A stretch of DNA of 64,000 nt from Microbacterium saperdae (GCF_006716345.1 NZ_VFOX01000001.1:62001-126000); one strand, 5' to 3'; numbered from the stretch's first letter, positions 10,001 through 17,790 are shown. Program-made: numbers and translations. Notes: generated by a model from the letters alone, not told the origin.

Positions 10001-11331
10001 CCTTCGCCCCACCCGGGCTGCCACTCCGCGAAGTACGACTTCACGTCGATGGACTCGAGGTACTCGTACGAGTCCTGCATCAGATGCGGGTAGTAGCGCG
10101 GGATGGCGTAGTACGTGCCGTAGGTGTAGTCGTAGATGCCGATCTCGGAGGCGGCATCCTTCCACTCCGAGATCCAGTCGCGGTCGCTGTCGCGGATCGC
10201 CGTGTCGAGCCAGATGCCGACGTCCTTGGTCAGGAACGGCACGACCTGCGGATCGAGGTCGAACGAGGGGGCGTCCTGGAGCGCGCTGTACGCCACCACG
10301 CCGAACTTCTTGTCCTGATAGAGCGTGCCGTTCGCGGTGACCGTCGCGACGATGTCGTTGACCCAGGTGAAGTACGGATCGGACACGCTCGGCACCCCGA
10401 TCGAGTTGACCGGAGCGTTCAGCGTGTACTCGTCATCGAACCCGTTCTCATCGTTGACTCCGAGCGAGAACCATTCGGCATCCGGGTGGCTCGCGAAGTA
10501 GTCGACGATGTAGTCGACGACGACCTGCTTCGTCTCGGCCGTGAACCGCGGGTTCCACTGGTAGTGCCCCGGCACCCCGTTGCGCCCGGGGATGAGACGC
10601 TCTCCGTTGACCACGGGGTAGTACTCGGGGTGCGTGTCGGCGTAGAGACCGGGAGTGAAGATGCGGTACATGTTGTGGCTGAACCGGTCGCCGGGGTCGG
10701 AGGAGCGCTGCATCGCCATCCTCTCGATCCACGGGTTCTCCGGGATCGAGTAGAGCTCGCCCTTGCTGAAGGCCGGCTCGAATCGGAGGTTGACGGCGGG
10801 GACCTCGAGGTCGGACACCGCGGGCACGTGGTCGCCGAAGGCCCAGGGCATCAGCCAGGCGACACCCACCTCCCGTTCCAGGAACGCCATGGTCGCCGCC
10901 CAGACGCCGTCCTCGGTCGGGGCGACCAGCTCGATGACGCCGGGGGATGACGTGCCGGGGGCGTGCGCGTGCACCACCCAGCCGTCGTCGGACAGGCCCG
11001 CATACTCGGCGTCCATGACCGACTGGGTGTGGGGGTGGATCCCCACCATCAGGAGTGTCAGCGACGGGTCGGGCGGGGTGGGGCCGCCCAGCGCCGACAC
11101 CGGGATGATCTCGGGGGCAGCGCCCCCTGACGCTTCGGCGAGCAGGGCGGCGAGCGATTCGGCGGCCGCGTCGACGCGATCCTCCGGATCATTCGGTACG
11201 ACGATGACGGCCGTGACGGTCCCGTCGACGATGACGGGGATGCCGGGGTCATCGGCGGCGGCTGCCGCGGGGATGCTCGCCGCCAGAAGTGAAGCGCCTA
11301 CCGCCAGTGCTAGAAACGCTCGGAATCGCAT
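7093..11331 (-). CDS. Large secreted, sortase-anchored DUF4838 carbohydrate-active protein
   Basis: 1412 residues. The start at 11331 (MRFRAFLALAVGASLLA) gives a clean signal peptide cleaved near AAAADDP and has an AGAGGA site upstream; an open frame reaches 11409 but only adds a non-signal stretch. After an N-terminal alpha/beta domain comes a DUF4838 region (roughly residues 180-520), a family distantly related to glycoside hydrolase barrels. It is followed by a CBM4/9-like domain (ENTLEDPSFEA onward), a FIVAR-like helical repeat, an NPCBM-like segment (VGVAAPSELVYDLS), a DNRLRE/CBM96-like domain, an octapeptide Pro/Thr linker and an Ig-like domain. The C terminus is LAVTG (about 1379-1383), a hydrophobic helix and RRRRSS, a class E-type sortase signal. 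It likely acts on a polysaccharide at the cell wall; the target is unknown. Confidence 0.85.
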   Translation of the reverse strand: MRFRAFLALAVGASLLAASIPAAAAADDPGIPVIVDGTVTAVIVVPNDPEDRVDAAAESLAALLAEASGGAAPEIIPVSALGGPTPPDPSLTLLMVGIHPHTQSVMDAEYAGLSDDGWVVHAHAPGTSSPGVIELVAPTEDGVWAATMAFLEREVGVAWLMPWAFGDHVPAVSDLEVPAVNLRFEPAFSKGELYSIPENPWIERMAMQRSSDPGDRFSHNMYRIFTPGLYADTHPEYYPVVNGERLIPGRNGVPGHYQWNPRFTAETKQVVVDYIVDYFASHPDAEWFSLGVNDENGFDDEYTLNAPVNSIGVPSVSDPYFTWVNDIVATVTANGTLYQDKKFGVVAYSALQDAPSFDLDPQVVPFLTKDVGIWLDTAIRDSDRDWISEWKDAASEIGIYDYTYGTYYAIPRYYPHLMQDSYEYLESIDVKSYFAEWQPGWGEGPKAYIQAKLSRDPSLDVDQLLESWATLAVGAAAAVPLIEYYEHWEDFWTTRVTDTEWWEASKRGIYLNIHTSSYLDAVTQADIDLTESLMAQVDTLAVTADQQARADVLTRSAEIYAASMASYPKSTVTVASEQEALDWLDDQGGVATAIEKAALRNQLLDTELARTDSALYGDPRLFGSGNNWNGVNTHLQARFVEYLAASEPSGGPVTERLRDLASAPADTLLRTFAREILVRSVPSENTLEDPSFEAQTGTLTGSGTWYTQTNASGGDFASSEDVARTGTKSVKATDVAFSAVSQVLPVTAGEATAIAHYRTPAGTNSTATLWFKVGLLGANGTTLALNHAYTDSLNASAGTGAWKESRLQFAIPAEVGGVAVTDILLQMEVYQQSDGVPIYLDDFGFSQSTPLDTTAFDTVRGSYTRILETSQADRYTPASLAVAQDAYDAVIAAIRGYGVTTQPALDALLDDVRDAFAALVMRPSTIENRQWLSDVPYDQTRSWSPESGSQAGIHLDLNADGLPYLVEADGGPAPSAKAVGVAAPSELVYDLSALEVDTFQATPAVDAGVDIPRLFATDVSLPALSSRFAVDQTEFVTTHGDDGVVSFQLSTRDSGSSYLGDADLPPVYSPLLRIVTGDEPVREVRATRSVDVRDWMPDTNLDNTDVGQMQQLAGAGNGIAKSYLSFDLPADIDLADVTKVELDMWLAGSFGVSTLTVSGLTVDTWDAGTITYNSQPVAYTAAEVDGFAPIEFSIYGDDELLATGTAGLGAVPTPLSVPLDDVDELRLVTSMNASPLAAHAVWADAQLYDFVLDPDPQPTDGPTPQPTDGPTPEPTDGPAPEPTDGPAWASIDVGDARVEVGGTLSVHVSGLEAGQQIQATVHSEPMEVAGIPRASASGAVSFPVHIPAGFAPGPHTLEITAAGEAPLRIAITVVAAGQLAVTGGQMPLTVLVLALGVVAIGCALALRRRRSS
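7475..7570 (-). repeat. 24-bp tandem repeat coding PTDGP linker
   Basis: About four copies of a 24-base unit encode an octapeptide of the form PTDGPxPx. It forms the flexible Pro/Thr-rich spacer just before the C-terminal Ig-like and sortase-anchor regions of the large surface protein. Copy number may vary between strains. Confidence 0.85.
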
Positions 11332-11418
11332 GGAATCGGTCCTCTCGACATGAGTCGCGTTGCGTTGCGGATCGCGGAGAGGACGGTTTAGACCGTAATA
11401 CCCGCGCATTGCTAGGTC

Positions 11419-11445
11419 TTTGCTATCTCATATAGCAAACGTTTG
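11419..11445. promoter_or_regulatory. Operator-like palindromes upstream of the DUF4838 gene
   Basis: Two overlapping palindromes lie about 90-115 bases upstream of the start at 11331. One is TTTGCTAT-N5-ATAGCAAA (11419-11439), a perfect 8+8 dyad. The other is CAAACGTTTG (11436-11445), a perfect 10-mer with the central CG typical of LacI-family operators. The DNA here is locally AT-rich. The regulator is not encoded next to it. Confidence 0.6.
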
Positions 11446-11547
11446 TCCAGCAAAAACTGCTTTTCGGGTATTTCGGTCATTGCGGCGCGCGGCAGAGGCG
11501 CCGTGCTCGCGGGCCCGGTCTGATGTACGGCGGCGGTGGTGCGGGGC

Positions 11548-12105
11548 TCAGCGAATGCTGTGCGGGCCCCAGGCGTCGATCACGTTCTTCGATTCCTTCA
11601 GCCCCAGGCCCGTGTGCTCGCGGACCAGCTTGATCGCCGCGATCTGCTGGTTTCCGGCGACCAGCCTGTCGATGTCCGCCACGACGGATGCCGGGAGTGC
11701 CGCTCGCACCGACGACGGGGTGGCCGACGCCGGAGTGATCGAGGAGTACGCCGCATTGGCATTCGAGACAGCGGCGAGGTGCGGCGCGGTGGTGCTGACC
11801 GACCAGTGGTCGATGCGGTCCTTCGCGTCCTTCAACCCGAGGGCGGAGTGATCGCGCAGTACCTTGATGGCGTTGATCTTGTGCCCGGCCGCCACCAGCC
11901 GATCGATCTCGGCGATCACCGCGGGAGTCAGGCCGGAGACGGTCGACATCGCGGAGGTCGCGGGGGCGGAGCGCGGCGTCGCGGCGGTCGGCGTGTACAC
12001 CTGAGCCTCCGGTGCCTTCGGGCGCATCCCCTTGAACGCCGCGTTCAGGATGATCACGATGATGATCAGTGCGACGACGGTCCCGATGACCCAGACGATG
12101 TCCAT
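11548..12105 (-). CDS. Membrane-anchored protein with two ribosomal L7/L12 C-terminal-type domains
   Basis: 185 residues. Residues 4-24 form one transmembrane helix ([21 protein letters not shown]). Two copies of an about 45-residue module follow, each with the L7/L12 C-terminal hallmark: [20 protein letters not shown] and [20 protein letters not shown]. An Ala/Thr/Ser-rich linker joins them. In the ribosomal stalk this fold binds translation factors; here it is detached from the ribosomal N-terminal domain and tethered to the membrane, so the role is unknown. TAGACT six bases before the ATG suggests a leaderless transcript, divergent from rlmN. Confidence 0.8.
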   Translation of the reverse strand: MDIVWVIGTVVALIIIVIILNAAFKGMRPKAPEAQVYTPTAATPRSAPATSAMSTVSGLTPAVIAEIDRLVAAGHKINAIKVLRDHSALGLKDAKDRIDHWSVSTTAPHLAAVSNANAAYSSITPASATPSSVRAALPASVVADIDRLVAGNQQIAAIKLVREHTGLGLKESKNVIDAWGPHSIR

Positions 12106-12176
12106 GCGGTCAGTCTACGGAGGCGGCTCCCGCCGCCCCAGGGCTCTCCCATCCGGAACCCCGTACCCTGGAAGGT
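12106..12176. promoter_or_regulatory. Divergent leaderless promoters, L7/L12-like gene and rlmN
   Basis: On the plus strand TACCCT (12164-12169) lies seven bases before the rlmN ATG. On the minus strand TAGACT lies six bases before the ATG at 12105. Neither gene has a convincing Shine-Dalgarno sequence at proper spacing, so both messages probably begin at the start codon. No clear -35 boxes are seen. Confidence 0.55.
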
Positions 12177-13421
12177 ATGACTGAGCCCACTCGCATCCGT
12201 TCCACGGGTCCCGCCACGCCGCAGGTGCGCCCGAAGACGGAGGGATGGACCCAGCAGAAGGATGCCGAGGGTCGTCCGCTCCTGCAGTTCGCCAGCCCCA
12301 AGCGCGGCAAGCCGCCGGTGCACCTGGCCGACCTCACCCCCGACGAGCGCGTCGAGAAGGTCAAGGAGCTCGGGCTGCCCGGCTTCCGCGCCAAGCAGCT
12401 GTCGACCCACTACTTCCGTCACTACACGTCCGACCCGGCGCAGATGACCGACCTCCCCGCCGACACCCGCGAGCAGCTCGTCGCCGGGATGCTGCCGCCG
12501 CTGCTCACCGAGGTGCGGCGCCTCGAGACCGATCGCGGCGACACGATCAAGTTCCTGTGGCGCCTCCACGACGGCGCCCTGGTCGAGTCCGTGCTCATGC
12601 GCTACCCCGGCCGCATCACGCTGTGCGTGTCGAGCCAGGCCGGCTGCGGCATGAACTGCCCGTTCTGCGCCACCGGCCAGGCCGGTCTGACGCGCAACAT
12701 GTCGACCGCCGAGATCGTCGAGCAGATCGTGCGCGCGAACCGGCTGATCGCCGAGGGCGGCCTCGGCGGCAAGAAGTCCGACGACCACAGCATGGAGCGC
12801 GTCTCCAACATCGTCTTCATGGGGATGGGTGAGCCGCTCGCCAACTACAAGCGCGTCATGGACGCGGTGCGCTGCATGGTCGCCCCGCAGCCCGAGGGTC
12901 TGGGAATGAGCGCGCGCGGCATCACGGTCTCGACCGTCGGCCTGGTTCCCGCGATCAAGAAGCTCGCGGACGAGGGCATCCCCGTCACGTTCGCGCTGTC
13001 GCTGCACGCCCCCGACGACCACCTGCGTGACGAGCTCATCCCGGTGAACTCGCGCTGGAAGGTCGACGAGGCCCTCGACGCCGCCCGCTACTACTACGAG
13101 AAGACCGGTCGTCGCGTCTCGATCGAGTACGCGCTGATCAAGGACATGAACGATCACGCCTGGCGCGCCGATCTGCTCGCCGAGAAGCTCAACGAGCGCG
13201 GTCGCGGCTGGGTGCACGTGAACCCGATCCCGCTGAACCCGACCCCCGGATCGATCTGGACGTCGTCGACGCGCGAGGCGCAGAACGAGTTCGTGCGTCG
13301 ACTCAACGACGCGGGCATCCCGACGACTCTCCGCGACACCCGCGGCAAGGAGATCGACGGCGCCTGCGGTCAGCTCGTCGCGACGACCGAGGACGAGGCC
13401 GCCTCCGCCGCCATGGCCTGA
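12177..13421 (+). CDS. rlmN: 23S rRNA (adenine2503-C2)-methyltransferase RlmN
   Basis: 414 residues. A radical-SAM enzyme that methylates C2 of A2503 in 23S rRNA and A37 in some tRNAs. The CxxxCxxC cluster is visible as GCGMNCPFC (Cys157, 161, 164), followed by [12 protein letters not shown] and the SLHAPDD segment; the C-terminal CGQL holds the resolving/methyl-carrying Cys. The length is slightly above the family norm owing to a charged N-terminal extension of about 50 residues, usual in actinobacteria. It is a housekeeping gene flanked by accessory genes. The start ATG 12177 is supported by the TACCCT box. Confidence 0.96.
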   Translation: MTEPTRIRSTGPATPQVRPKTEGWTQQKDAEGRPLLQFASPKRGKPPVHLADLTPDERVEKVKELGLPGFRAKQLSTHYFRHYTSDPAQMTDLPADTREQLVAGMLPPLLTEVRRLETDRGDTIKFLWRLHDGALVESVLMRYPGRITLCVSSQAGCGMNCPFCATGQAGLTRNMSTAEIVEQIVRANRLIAEGGLGGKKSDDHSMERVSNIVFMGMGEPLANYKRVMDAVRCMVAPQPEGLGMSARGITVSTVGLVPAIKKLADEGIPVTFALSLHAPDDHLRDELIPVNSRWKVDEALDAARYYYEKTGRRVSIEYALIKDMNDHAWRADLLAEKLNERGRGWVHVNPIPLNPTPGSIWTSSTREAQNEFVRRLNDAGIPTTLRDTRGKEIDGACGQLVATTEDEAASAAMA

Positions 13422-13452
13422 GCTCGCAGCTAGCAGCTCGCAGCTCCCCGGC

Positions 13453-14361
13453 TCAGCGCGCGCCGAGGAGCTGGGGGCGTACCGCGACGAGGCGCTCCTG
13501 CAACGCGTCGAGGAATGCGGCGACCGCGGGCTGACGCAGCGCCTCCGGACGCGCGACCAGCCAGTACGGCAGGCGCTGCGCGACGAGATCCGGCATCAGC
13601 CGCACGAGGTCGTCGTGGGGATCCGCGAGGAACGCGGGCAGCAGTCCGAAGCCTGCGCCGCCACGCGTCGCATCCACGTGCACGTAGACGTTGGTGCTGG
13701 CGACGGCATCCGTCATCCCCGGCACCGCGCGACGCGCATCATCGAGGGAGTCGACGTGCAGCATCGACTCGATGAAGTACACGAGCGGCTTGCCGGCGAG
13801 GTCGTCGAGCGTCTCGGGCGCCGGGTGCCGACGCAGATAGTCCCGGCTCGCATACAGGCCCAGTGCGTAGTCGGCCAGGTGCACGGCGCGAGCGCGCCGT
13901 ACCTGCGGGCGGCCGACCACGACTTCGAGATCTGCTCCGGCGCGCTGCTGTGAGGCCTGCCGGGTGGCGGTGACGATCTCGAGACGGACGTCGGGATGCC
14001 GTTCCTGCAGTGCTGCCATCGCGGGGGCGGCGACGAAGCCGCTGAAGCCGTCGGTCGCCGAGAGGCGGATGAGCCCTTCCACCCGAGCATCGTCGCGGGC
14101 GTCGAGGCCGCCGAGCGCGCGCTCCACGTCTTCCGCCGCGGTCAGGGCGCGGGTGCCGAGCGGGGTCAGCTCCCATCCGCCGTCCGCGCGGGAGACGACC
14201 CGACCACCCAACTGCGCCTCGAGCGCGGAGATGCGTCGGGCGATCGTGGTGTGGTTGAGTCCCAGCTGCTGCCCGGCGGTCGTGTAGCGGCCGGTGCGCG
14301 CGACCGCGAGGAGCACGAGCAGGTCGTCCGCGCTCAGGGGCGGTGCGGGGAAATGCGCCAT
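13453..14361 (-). CDS. LysR family transcriptional regulator
   Basis: 302 residues. The winged HTH occupies residues 8-67 (LLVLLAVARTGRYTTAGQQLGLNHTTIARRISALE), followed by a LysR substrate-binding domain. The start at 14361 (MAHFPAPPLSADDL) is chosen because the frame upstream to 14475 is an Arg/Ser-rich stretch running into the divergent gene. It is divergent from the SDR-hydrolase operon at 14454, with an ATCTGCA-N4-TGCATAT dyad between them, and is its likely regulator. Confidence 0.88.
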   Translation of the reverse strand: MAHFPAPPLSADDLLVLLAVARTGRYTTAGQQLGLNHTTIARRISALEAQLGGRVVSRADGGWELTPLGTRALTAAEDVERALGGLDARDDARVEGLIRLSATDGFSGFVAAPAMAALQERHPDVRLEIVTATRQASQQRAGADLEVVVGRPQVRRARAVHLADYALGLYASRDYLRRHPAPETLDDLAGKPLVYFIESMLHVDSLDDARRAVPGMTDAVASTNVYVHVDATRGGAGFGLLPAFLADPHDDLVRLMPDLVAQRLPYWLVARPEALRQPAVAAFLDALQERLVAVRPQLLGAR

Positions 14362-14364
14362 CAC

Positions 14365-14382
14365 ATCTGCAGTTTTGCATAT
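14365..14382. promoter_or_regulatory. LysR-type operator dyad
   Basis: ATCTGCA GTTT TGCATAT is an 18-base dyad with one mismatch, starting 4 bases upstream of the lysR start and about 70 bases before the SDR operon. It is a plausible binding site for the LysR regulator encoded next to it. Assignment is by position and symmetry. Confidence 0.5.
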
Positions 14383-14427
14383 CGTGCGCCCTGGTGCCTG
14401 TGCCGGAAGCTGAACTACTCTCCAGTC

Positions 14428-14457
14428 ATGGCGACGGCGCAGAAGCACAGACGATGA
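14428..14457 (+). CDS. Nine-codon leaderless leader ORF overlapping the SDR start
   Basis: ATG 14428 encodes MATAQKHRR and its TGA (14455-14457) overlaps the ATG (14454) of the following SDR gene. A TACTCT -10-like box (14416-14421) lies exactly six bases upstream of this ATG, whereas the SDR start itself has no good ribosome binding site. Translation of the SDR may therefore depend on ribosomes terminating on this short frame. It is too short for homology support, so real translation is an inference. Confidence 0.4.
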   Translation: MATAQKHRR

Positions 14458-15224
14458 CGCCGCTGGGGACCGCACGCGGCACGGATCTGAAGGGCCGGAC
14501 CGCTCTCGTCACGGGAGCGGCCAGCGGGATCGGTGCCGCGTGCGCCGCCGCGCTCGCGGACGCGGGCGCGCAGGTACTGGTCGCGGACCGCGACGCGGAC
14601 GGCGCCGCACGCGTGGCCGCCTCGGTCGGCGGGGAAGCTCTCGTGATCGACCTCGGCGATCTCGACGCCCTCGCCGCCCGCGCATTCGATGCCGACATCC
14701 TGGTGAACAACGCCGGCATCCAGACAGTCGCGCCGATCGTCGACTTCGACCCGCTGATCTTCCGACGGATGCTCGACATCATGGTCACCGCGCCCTTCCT
14801 GCTCACCCGAGCGGTGCTGCCGGGCATGTATGCCCGCGGGTGGGGGCGCATCGTCAACATCAGCTCGGTGCACGGCATCCGTGCGAGCGAGTTCAAATCC
14901 GCCTATGTCACCGCGAAGCACGCGCTGGAAGGGCTCTCGAAGGTCACCGCCCTGGAGGGTGCTGCGCACGGTGTCACCAGCAACTGCCTCAACCCCGGCT
15001 ACGTGCGCACGCCACTGGTCGAGAAGCAGATCGCCGACCAGGCGCGGGTGCACGGCATCCCCGAAGCCGAGGTGGTCGAGAAGGTCATGCTCGTCGAGTC
15101 CGCGATCAAGCGGCTGCTGGAGCCGGCGGAGGTCGCGGATCTCGCCCTCTGGCTCTGCGGAGACACCGCGGCGTCGGTGACAGGCGCCTCGTACGCGATG
15201 GACGGCGGATGGAGCGCGCGATGA
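14454..15224 (+). CDS. 3-hydroxybutyrate dehydrogenase-like SDR
   Basis: 256 residues. Classical SDR: cofactor motif TGAASGIG, NNAG, catalytic Ser in NISSVHG and YVTAK. The segment NCLNPGYVRTPLVEKQIADQARVHGI, the later MLVESAIKRLLEP and the whole C-terminal half closely match D-3-hydroxybutyrate dehydrogenases, which oxidise 3-hydroxybutyrate to acetoacetate with NAD. The start ATG lies inside the stop of a nine-codon leader frame. It overlaps the next gene by 4 bases (ATGA). Together with two hydrolases it may release and oxidise hydroxybutyrate units. Confidence 0.82.
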   Translation: MTPLGTARGTDLKGRTALVTGAASGIGAACAAALADAGAQVLVADRDADGAARVAASVGGEALVIDLGDLDALAARAFDADILVNNAGIQTVAPIVDFDPLIFRRMLDIMVTAPFLLTRAVLPGMYARGWGRIVNISSVHGIRASEFKSAYVTAKHALEGLSKVTALEGAAHGVTSNCLNPGYVRTPLVEKQIADQARVHGIPEAEVVEKVMLVESAIKRLLEPAEVADLALWLCGDTAASVTGASYAMDGGWSAR

Positions 15225-16093
15225 GCGGGTTGACCGTCTCGACGTTCGGACCCTCGGATGCCGGGCCGGCGCTGCTCGCGATCCACGGCATCACGGCGAA
15301 CGGGCGGTCATGGGAGACCGTCGCCGCGCACCTGCCGCAGCATCGCGTGCTCGCCCCGGATCTGCGCGGCCGTGGCCGCAGCAACGGTCTGCCCGGCCCG
15401 TACGGACTTCAGCAGCACGCGCTCGACCTGGCCGCGGTGCTCGACGCCGACGGCGGAGGAGCGCGGATTGTGCTCGGGCACTCCATGGGAGCCTTCGTCG
15501 CGGTCGCTCTGGCCGGGGCGCGCCCTGACCTCGTCGACCGCCTGGTGCTGGTCGACGGAGGATTCCCGCTCGCGCTGCCGGTGGGCGTGACGAGCGCCGA
15601 GGGTCTCGACATCGGCGCACTGCTGGGGCCCGCCGCGCAGCGGTTGTCGATGGAGTTCGCCGACGACGACGCGTACCTCGACTTCTGGCGACGGCATCCG
15701 GCGTTCCTCCGGGACTGGTCGCCCGCCGTGGAGTCCTATGCACGCTACGACCTCGACGGCGAACCGCCCCACCGTCGGCCGTCCACGGTCCCCGCGGCGA
15801 TGCTCCAGGACGGCGCCGAGCTCTACGGCCCCGACTGGTACGTCGACGCGCTCCGCTCACTGCGGATGCCGGTGACGGTGCTGCGCGCCCCGCGCGGTCT
15901 GACCGACGCGGAGCCGTTGTACGCGCCGGGGGCACTCGAGGGCTTTCGCGGGCTCGTACGCGATCTCATGATCGTCGAGGTCGACGACGTGAACCACTAC
16001 ACGATCCTGTTCGCCGACCGGGGTGCCGCTCAGGTCGCGGCGGCGGCATCCTCTGCACCCTCACCCGAGAATCCGACGAAGGAGTCGCCATGA
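15221..16093 (+). CDS. Alpha/beta hydrolase
   Basis: 290 residues. The fold is shown by the HGITANGRSW oxyanion region, the nucleophile elbow GHSMGA (Ser about residue 90) and a late His in DVNHYT. ATG 15221 overlaps the SDR stop; the frame continues upstream to 14540 only as a shadow of the SDR. It has no signal peptide, so it is cytoplasmic. Substrate unknown; an ester of a hydroxy acid fits the operon with 3-hydroxybutyrate dehydrogenase. Confidence 0.85.
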   Translation: MSGLTVSTFGPSDAGPALLAIHGITANGRSWETVAAHLPQHRVLAPDLRGRGRSNGLPGPYGLQQHALDLAAVLDADGGGARIVLGHSMGAFVAVALAGARPDLVDRLVLVDGGFPLALPVGVTSAEGLDIGALLGPAAQRLSMEFADDDAYLDFWRRHPAFLRDWSPAVESYARYDLDGEPPHRRPSTVPAAMLQDGAELYGPDWYVDALRSLRMPVTVLRAPRGLTDAEPLYAPGALEGFRGLVRDLMIVEVDDVNHYTILFADRGAAQVAAAASSAPSPENPTKESP

Positions 16094-17157
16094 CCGCTGC
16101 CCTGTTCGATGGCATCGATGCCCACCGCATCGAGACCGCCCGCTACACCGCCAACGTGCTGGAGCGTCCGGCGGCCGACCGCGCGGCGCCGACCGCAACC
16201 GTGGTGTTCGTGCATGGCAACGTCTCGTCGTCGCACTTCTACCAGCCGACCATGCTCGCTCTTCCTGCGGGGGTGCGTGCGCTCGCGATCGATCTGCGCG
16301 GGTTCGGTGACAGCGAGACCAAGCCGGTGGATGCCACGCGCGGGCTGCGCGACTTCGCCGACGACGTGCGGGCCGTGCTCGATGCCCTCGACCTCGATGC
16401 GGTGCACCTCGTGGGCTGGAGCATGGGCGGCGGCGTCGTGCTGCAGGTCGCGCTCGACGCCCCGGAACGCGTGCAGTCGCTCACGCTCGAGTCACCGGTG
16501 TCTCCCTACGGCTTCGGCGGCACGCACGGTGTCGACGGTGCGCGCAACGACGCCGACGGTGCGGGCACGGGCGGCGGTGGCGCGAACCCCGATTTCGTCG
16601 CGCGGCTGCAGGGCGGAGACACCACCGCCGAGGAGCAGACCTCGCCGCGCACCGTGTATCGCACGGCCTACGTCGCGCAGCCCGAGCGGCAGGTGGCGAA
16701 CGAGGACGCCTGGGTGGCCTCGATGCTCACCACCAAGACCGGCGTCGACAACTACCCCGGTGACGGCGTGGCCTCGGAGAACTGGCCTGGATTCGCCGCC
16801 GGCACCCGCGGAGTGCTGAACACCATGGCCCCGCAGCACCTGGACGTCTCGGGCATCGTCGACCTCGCCGTGAAGCCTCCGATCCTCTGGGTGCGCGGGG
16901 AGAAGGACGCGATCGTGTCGGATGCCTCCTTCTTCGACCTCAACCAGCTGGGGCTGCTCGGAGTGATCCCGGGGTGGCCGGGTGCCGACGTCGCACCCCC
17001 GCAGCCCATGATCGCTCAGACCCGTGCCGTGCTCGACCGATACGCCGCCGCCGGTGGCACGTACCGCGAAGTCGCCCTCCCCGAAGCCGGGCACGCCCCG
17101 CACCTCGACGAGCCGCAGATCTTCGACCGCGAGCTGGCTGCGCACATCGGGGTGTGA
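16090..17157 (+). CDS. Alpha/beta hydrolase
   Basis: 355 residues. HGNVSSSHFY, nucleophile elbow GWSMGG (Ser about residue 116), an acid in the WVRGEKDAIVSD region and His in EAGHAPHL make a complete catalytic set. A Gly/Ala-rich insertion near residues 140-175 (GTGGGGANPDF) is a lid-like addition. ATG overlaps the previous stop (ATGA), so it is the third gene of a translationally coupled operon. Cytoplasmic; substrate unknown. Confidence 0.85.
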   Translation: MTAALFDGIDAHRIETARYTANVLERPAADRAAPTATVVFVHGNVSSSHFYQPTMLALPAGVRALAIDLRGFGDSETKPVDATRGLRDFADDVRAVLDALDLDAVHLVGWSMGGGVVLQVALDAPERVQSLTLESPVSPYGFGGTHGVDGARNDADGAGTGGGGANPDFVARLQGGDTTAEEQTSPRTVYRTAYVAQPERQVANEDAWVASMLTTKTGVDNYPGDGVASENWPGFAAGTRGVLNTMAPQHLDVSGIVDLAVKPPILWVRGEKDAIVSDASFFDLNQLGLLGVIPGWPGADVAPPQPMIAQTRAVLDRYAAAGGTYREVALPEAGHAPHLDEPQIFDRELAAHIGV

Positions 17158-17176
17158 GGGACGGGGCGCGTAGAGT

Positions 17177-17737
17177 TCAGCGGGCGTCGGCGGCACCGAG
17201 CCGTTCGGCACGGTCGAGCCAGCGGCTCACGGTGGGCTCGGTGGCATCCTTGACGCCCAGCATCCGATGCGTGCGCACGGAGCGGATGCCGCACAGTCGC
17301 ATCGTGTTGCGGGCGACGTGGGTCTGCGCGGGCAGTCCGGTGAACGGTGCCGCGAACCAGGGGGTGTCGGCGAGCAGCAGCAGGCGTCCGCGGCGAGCGG
17401 GCAGCAGCCCCACCGGCAGGCCGAGCTTCGTGTAGCGGTACTCCTGCTGGGGGAGCAGGGCGCGGTCGAAGAAGCCCTTCAGCACGGCGGGCACGGATCC
17501 CCACCACAGCGGTGTCGTGACGACGATGGTGTCGGCCTCGCTGAGCGCGCGCTTGGCGTCGACGAGGTCGGGCTCGAGCGTCATCCGCTCGCGGTAGCCG
17601 AAGCGCAGGTGCGGATCGAAGTCGAGATCCCGGAGCGCGAGCACGCGGGCGTCGCCGTGCCCCGCGGCATAACGCTGCGCGAGCGAGGCGGTCAGAGAGC
17701 GGGCGTCGGGGTGGCCGTCGATCACGAGAGCGGACAT
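17177..17737 (-). CDS. NAD(P)H dehydrogenase (quinone)-like flavoprotein
   Basis: 186 residues with the flavodoxin_2 fold: the GHPDARSLTASLA phosphate loop at the N terminus, TTPLWWGSVPAVLKGFFDR in the middle (the WWGSVPAxLKGF core of MdaB/NQO-like enzymes) and a C-terminal helix. Such proteins reduce quinones or azo compounds by two electrons with FMN/FAD. It is divergent from a TetR regulator with two tandem operator-like dyads between them, a common arrangement for quinone or electrophile stress responses. Confidence 0.85.
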   Translation of the reverse strand: MSALVIDGHPDARSLTASLAQRYAAGHGDARVLALRDLDFDPHLRFGYRERMTLEPDLVDAKRALSEADTIVVTTPLWWGSVPAVLKGFFDRALLPQQEYRYTKLGLPVGLLPARRGRLLLLADTPWFAAPFTGLPAQTHVARNTMRLCGIRSVRTHRMLGVKDATEPTVSRWLDRAERLGAADAR

Positions 17738-17751
17738 GCGCGGTTCCTATC

Positions 17752-17782
17752 TGGACACTGTCAAGCAGGTGGACACTGTCAA
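17752..17782. promoter_or_regulatory. Tandem TetR-type operators
   Basis: TGGACACTGTCAA occurs twice, at 17752-17764 and 17770-17782, an 18-base period. Each copy is a near-perfect dyad (T-GACA-N-TGTC-A). They fill the space between the divergent quinone reductase and tetR starts. Read on the minus strand each copy also contains a TTGACA -35 hexamer, so repressor and polymerase would compete. Confidence 0.7.
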
Positions 17783-17790
17783 GATAGGAG

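Noticed and set aside
13421..13445. AGCTCGCAGCT repeated twice after rlmN
   Set aside because: Short direct repeat of low complexity around a stop codon; no hairpin with T-run and no second locus in the window.
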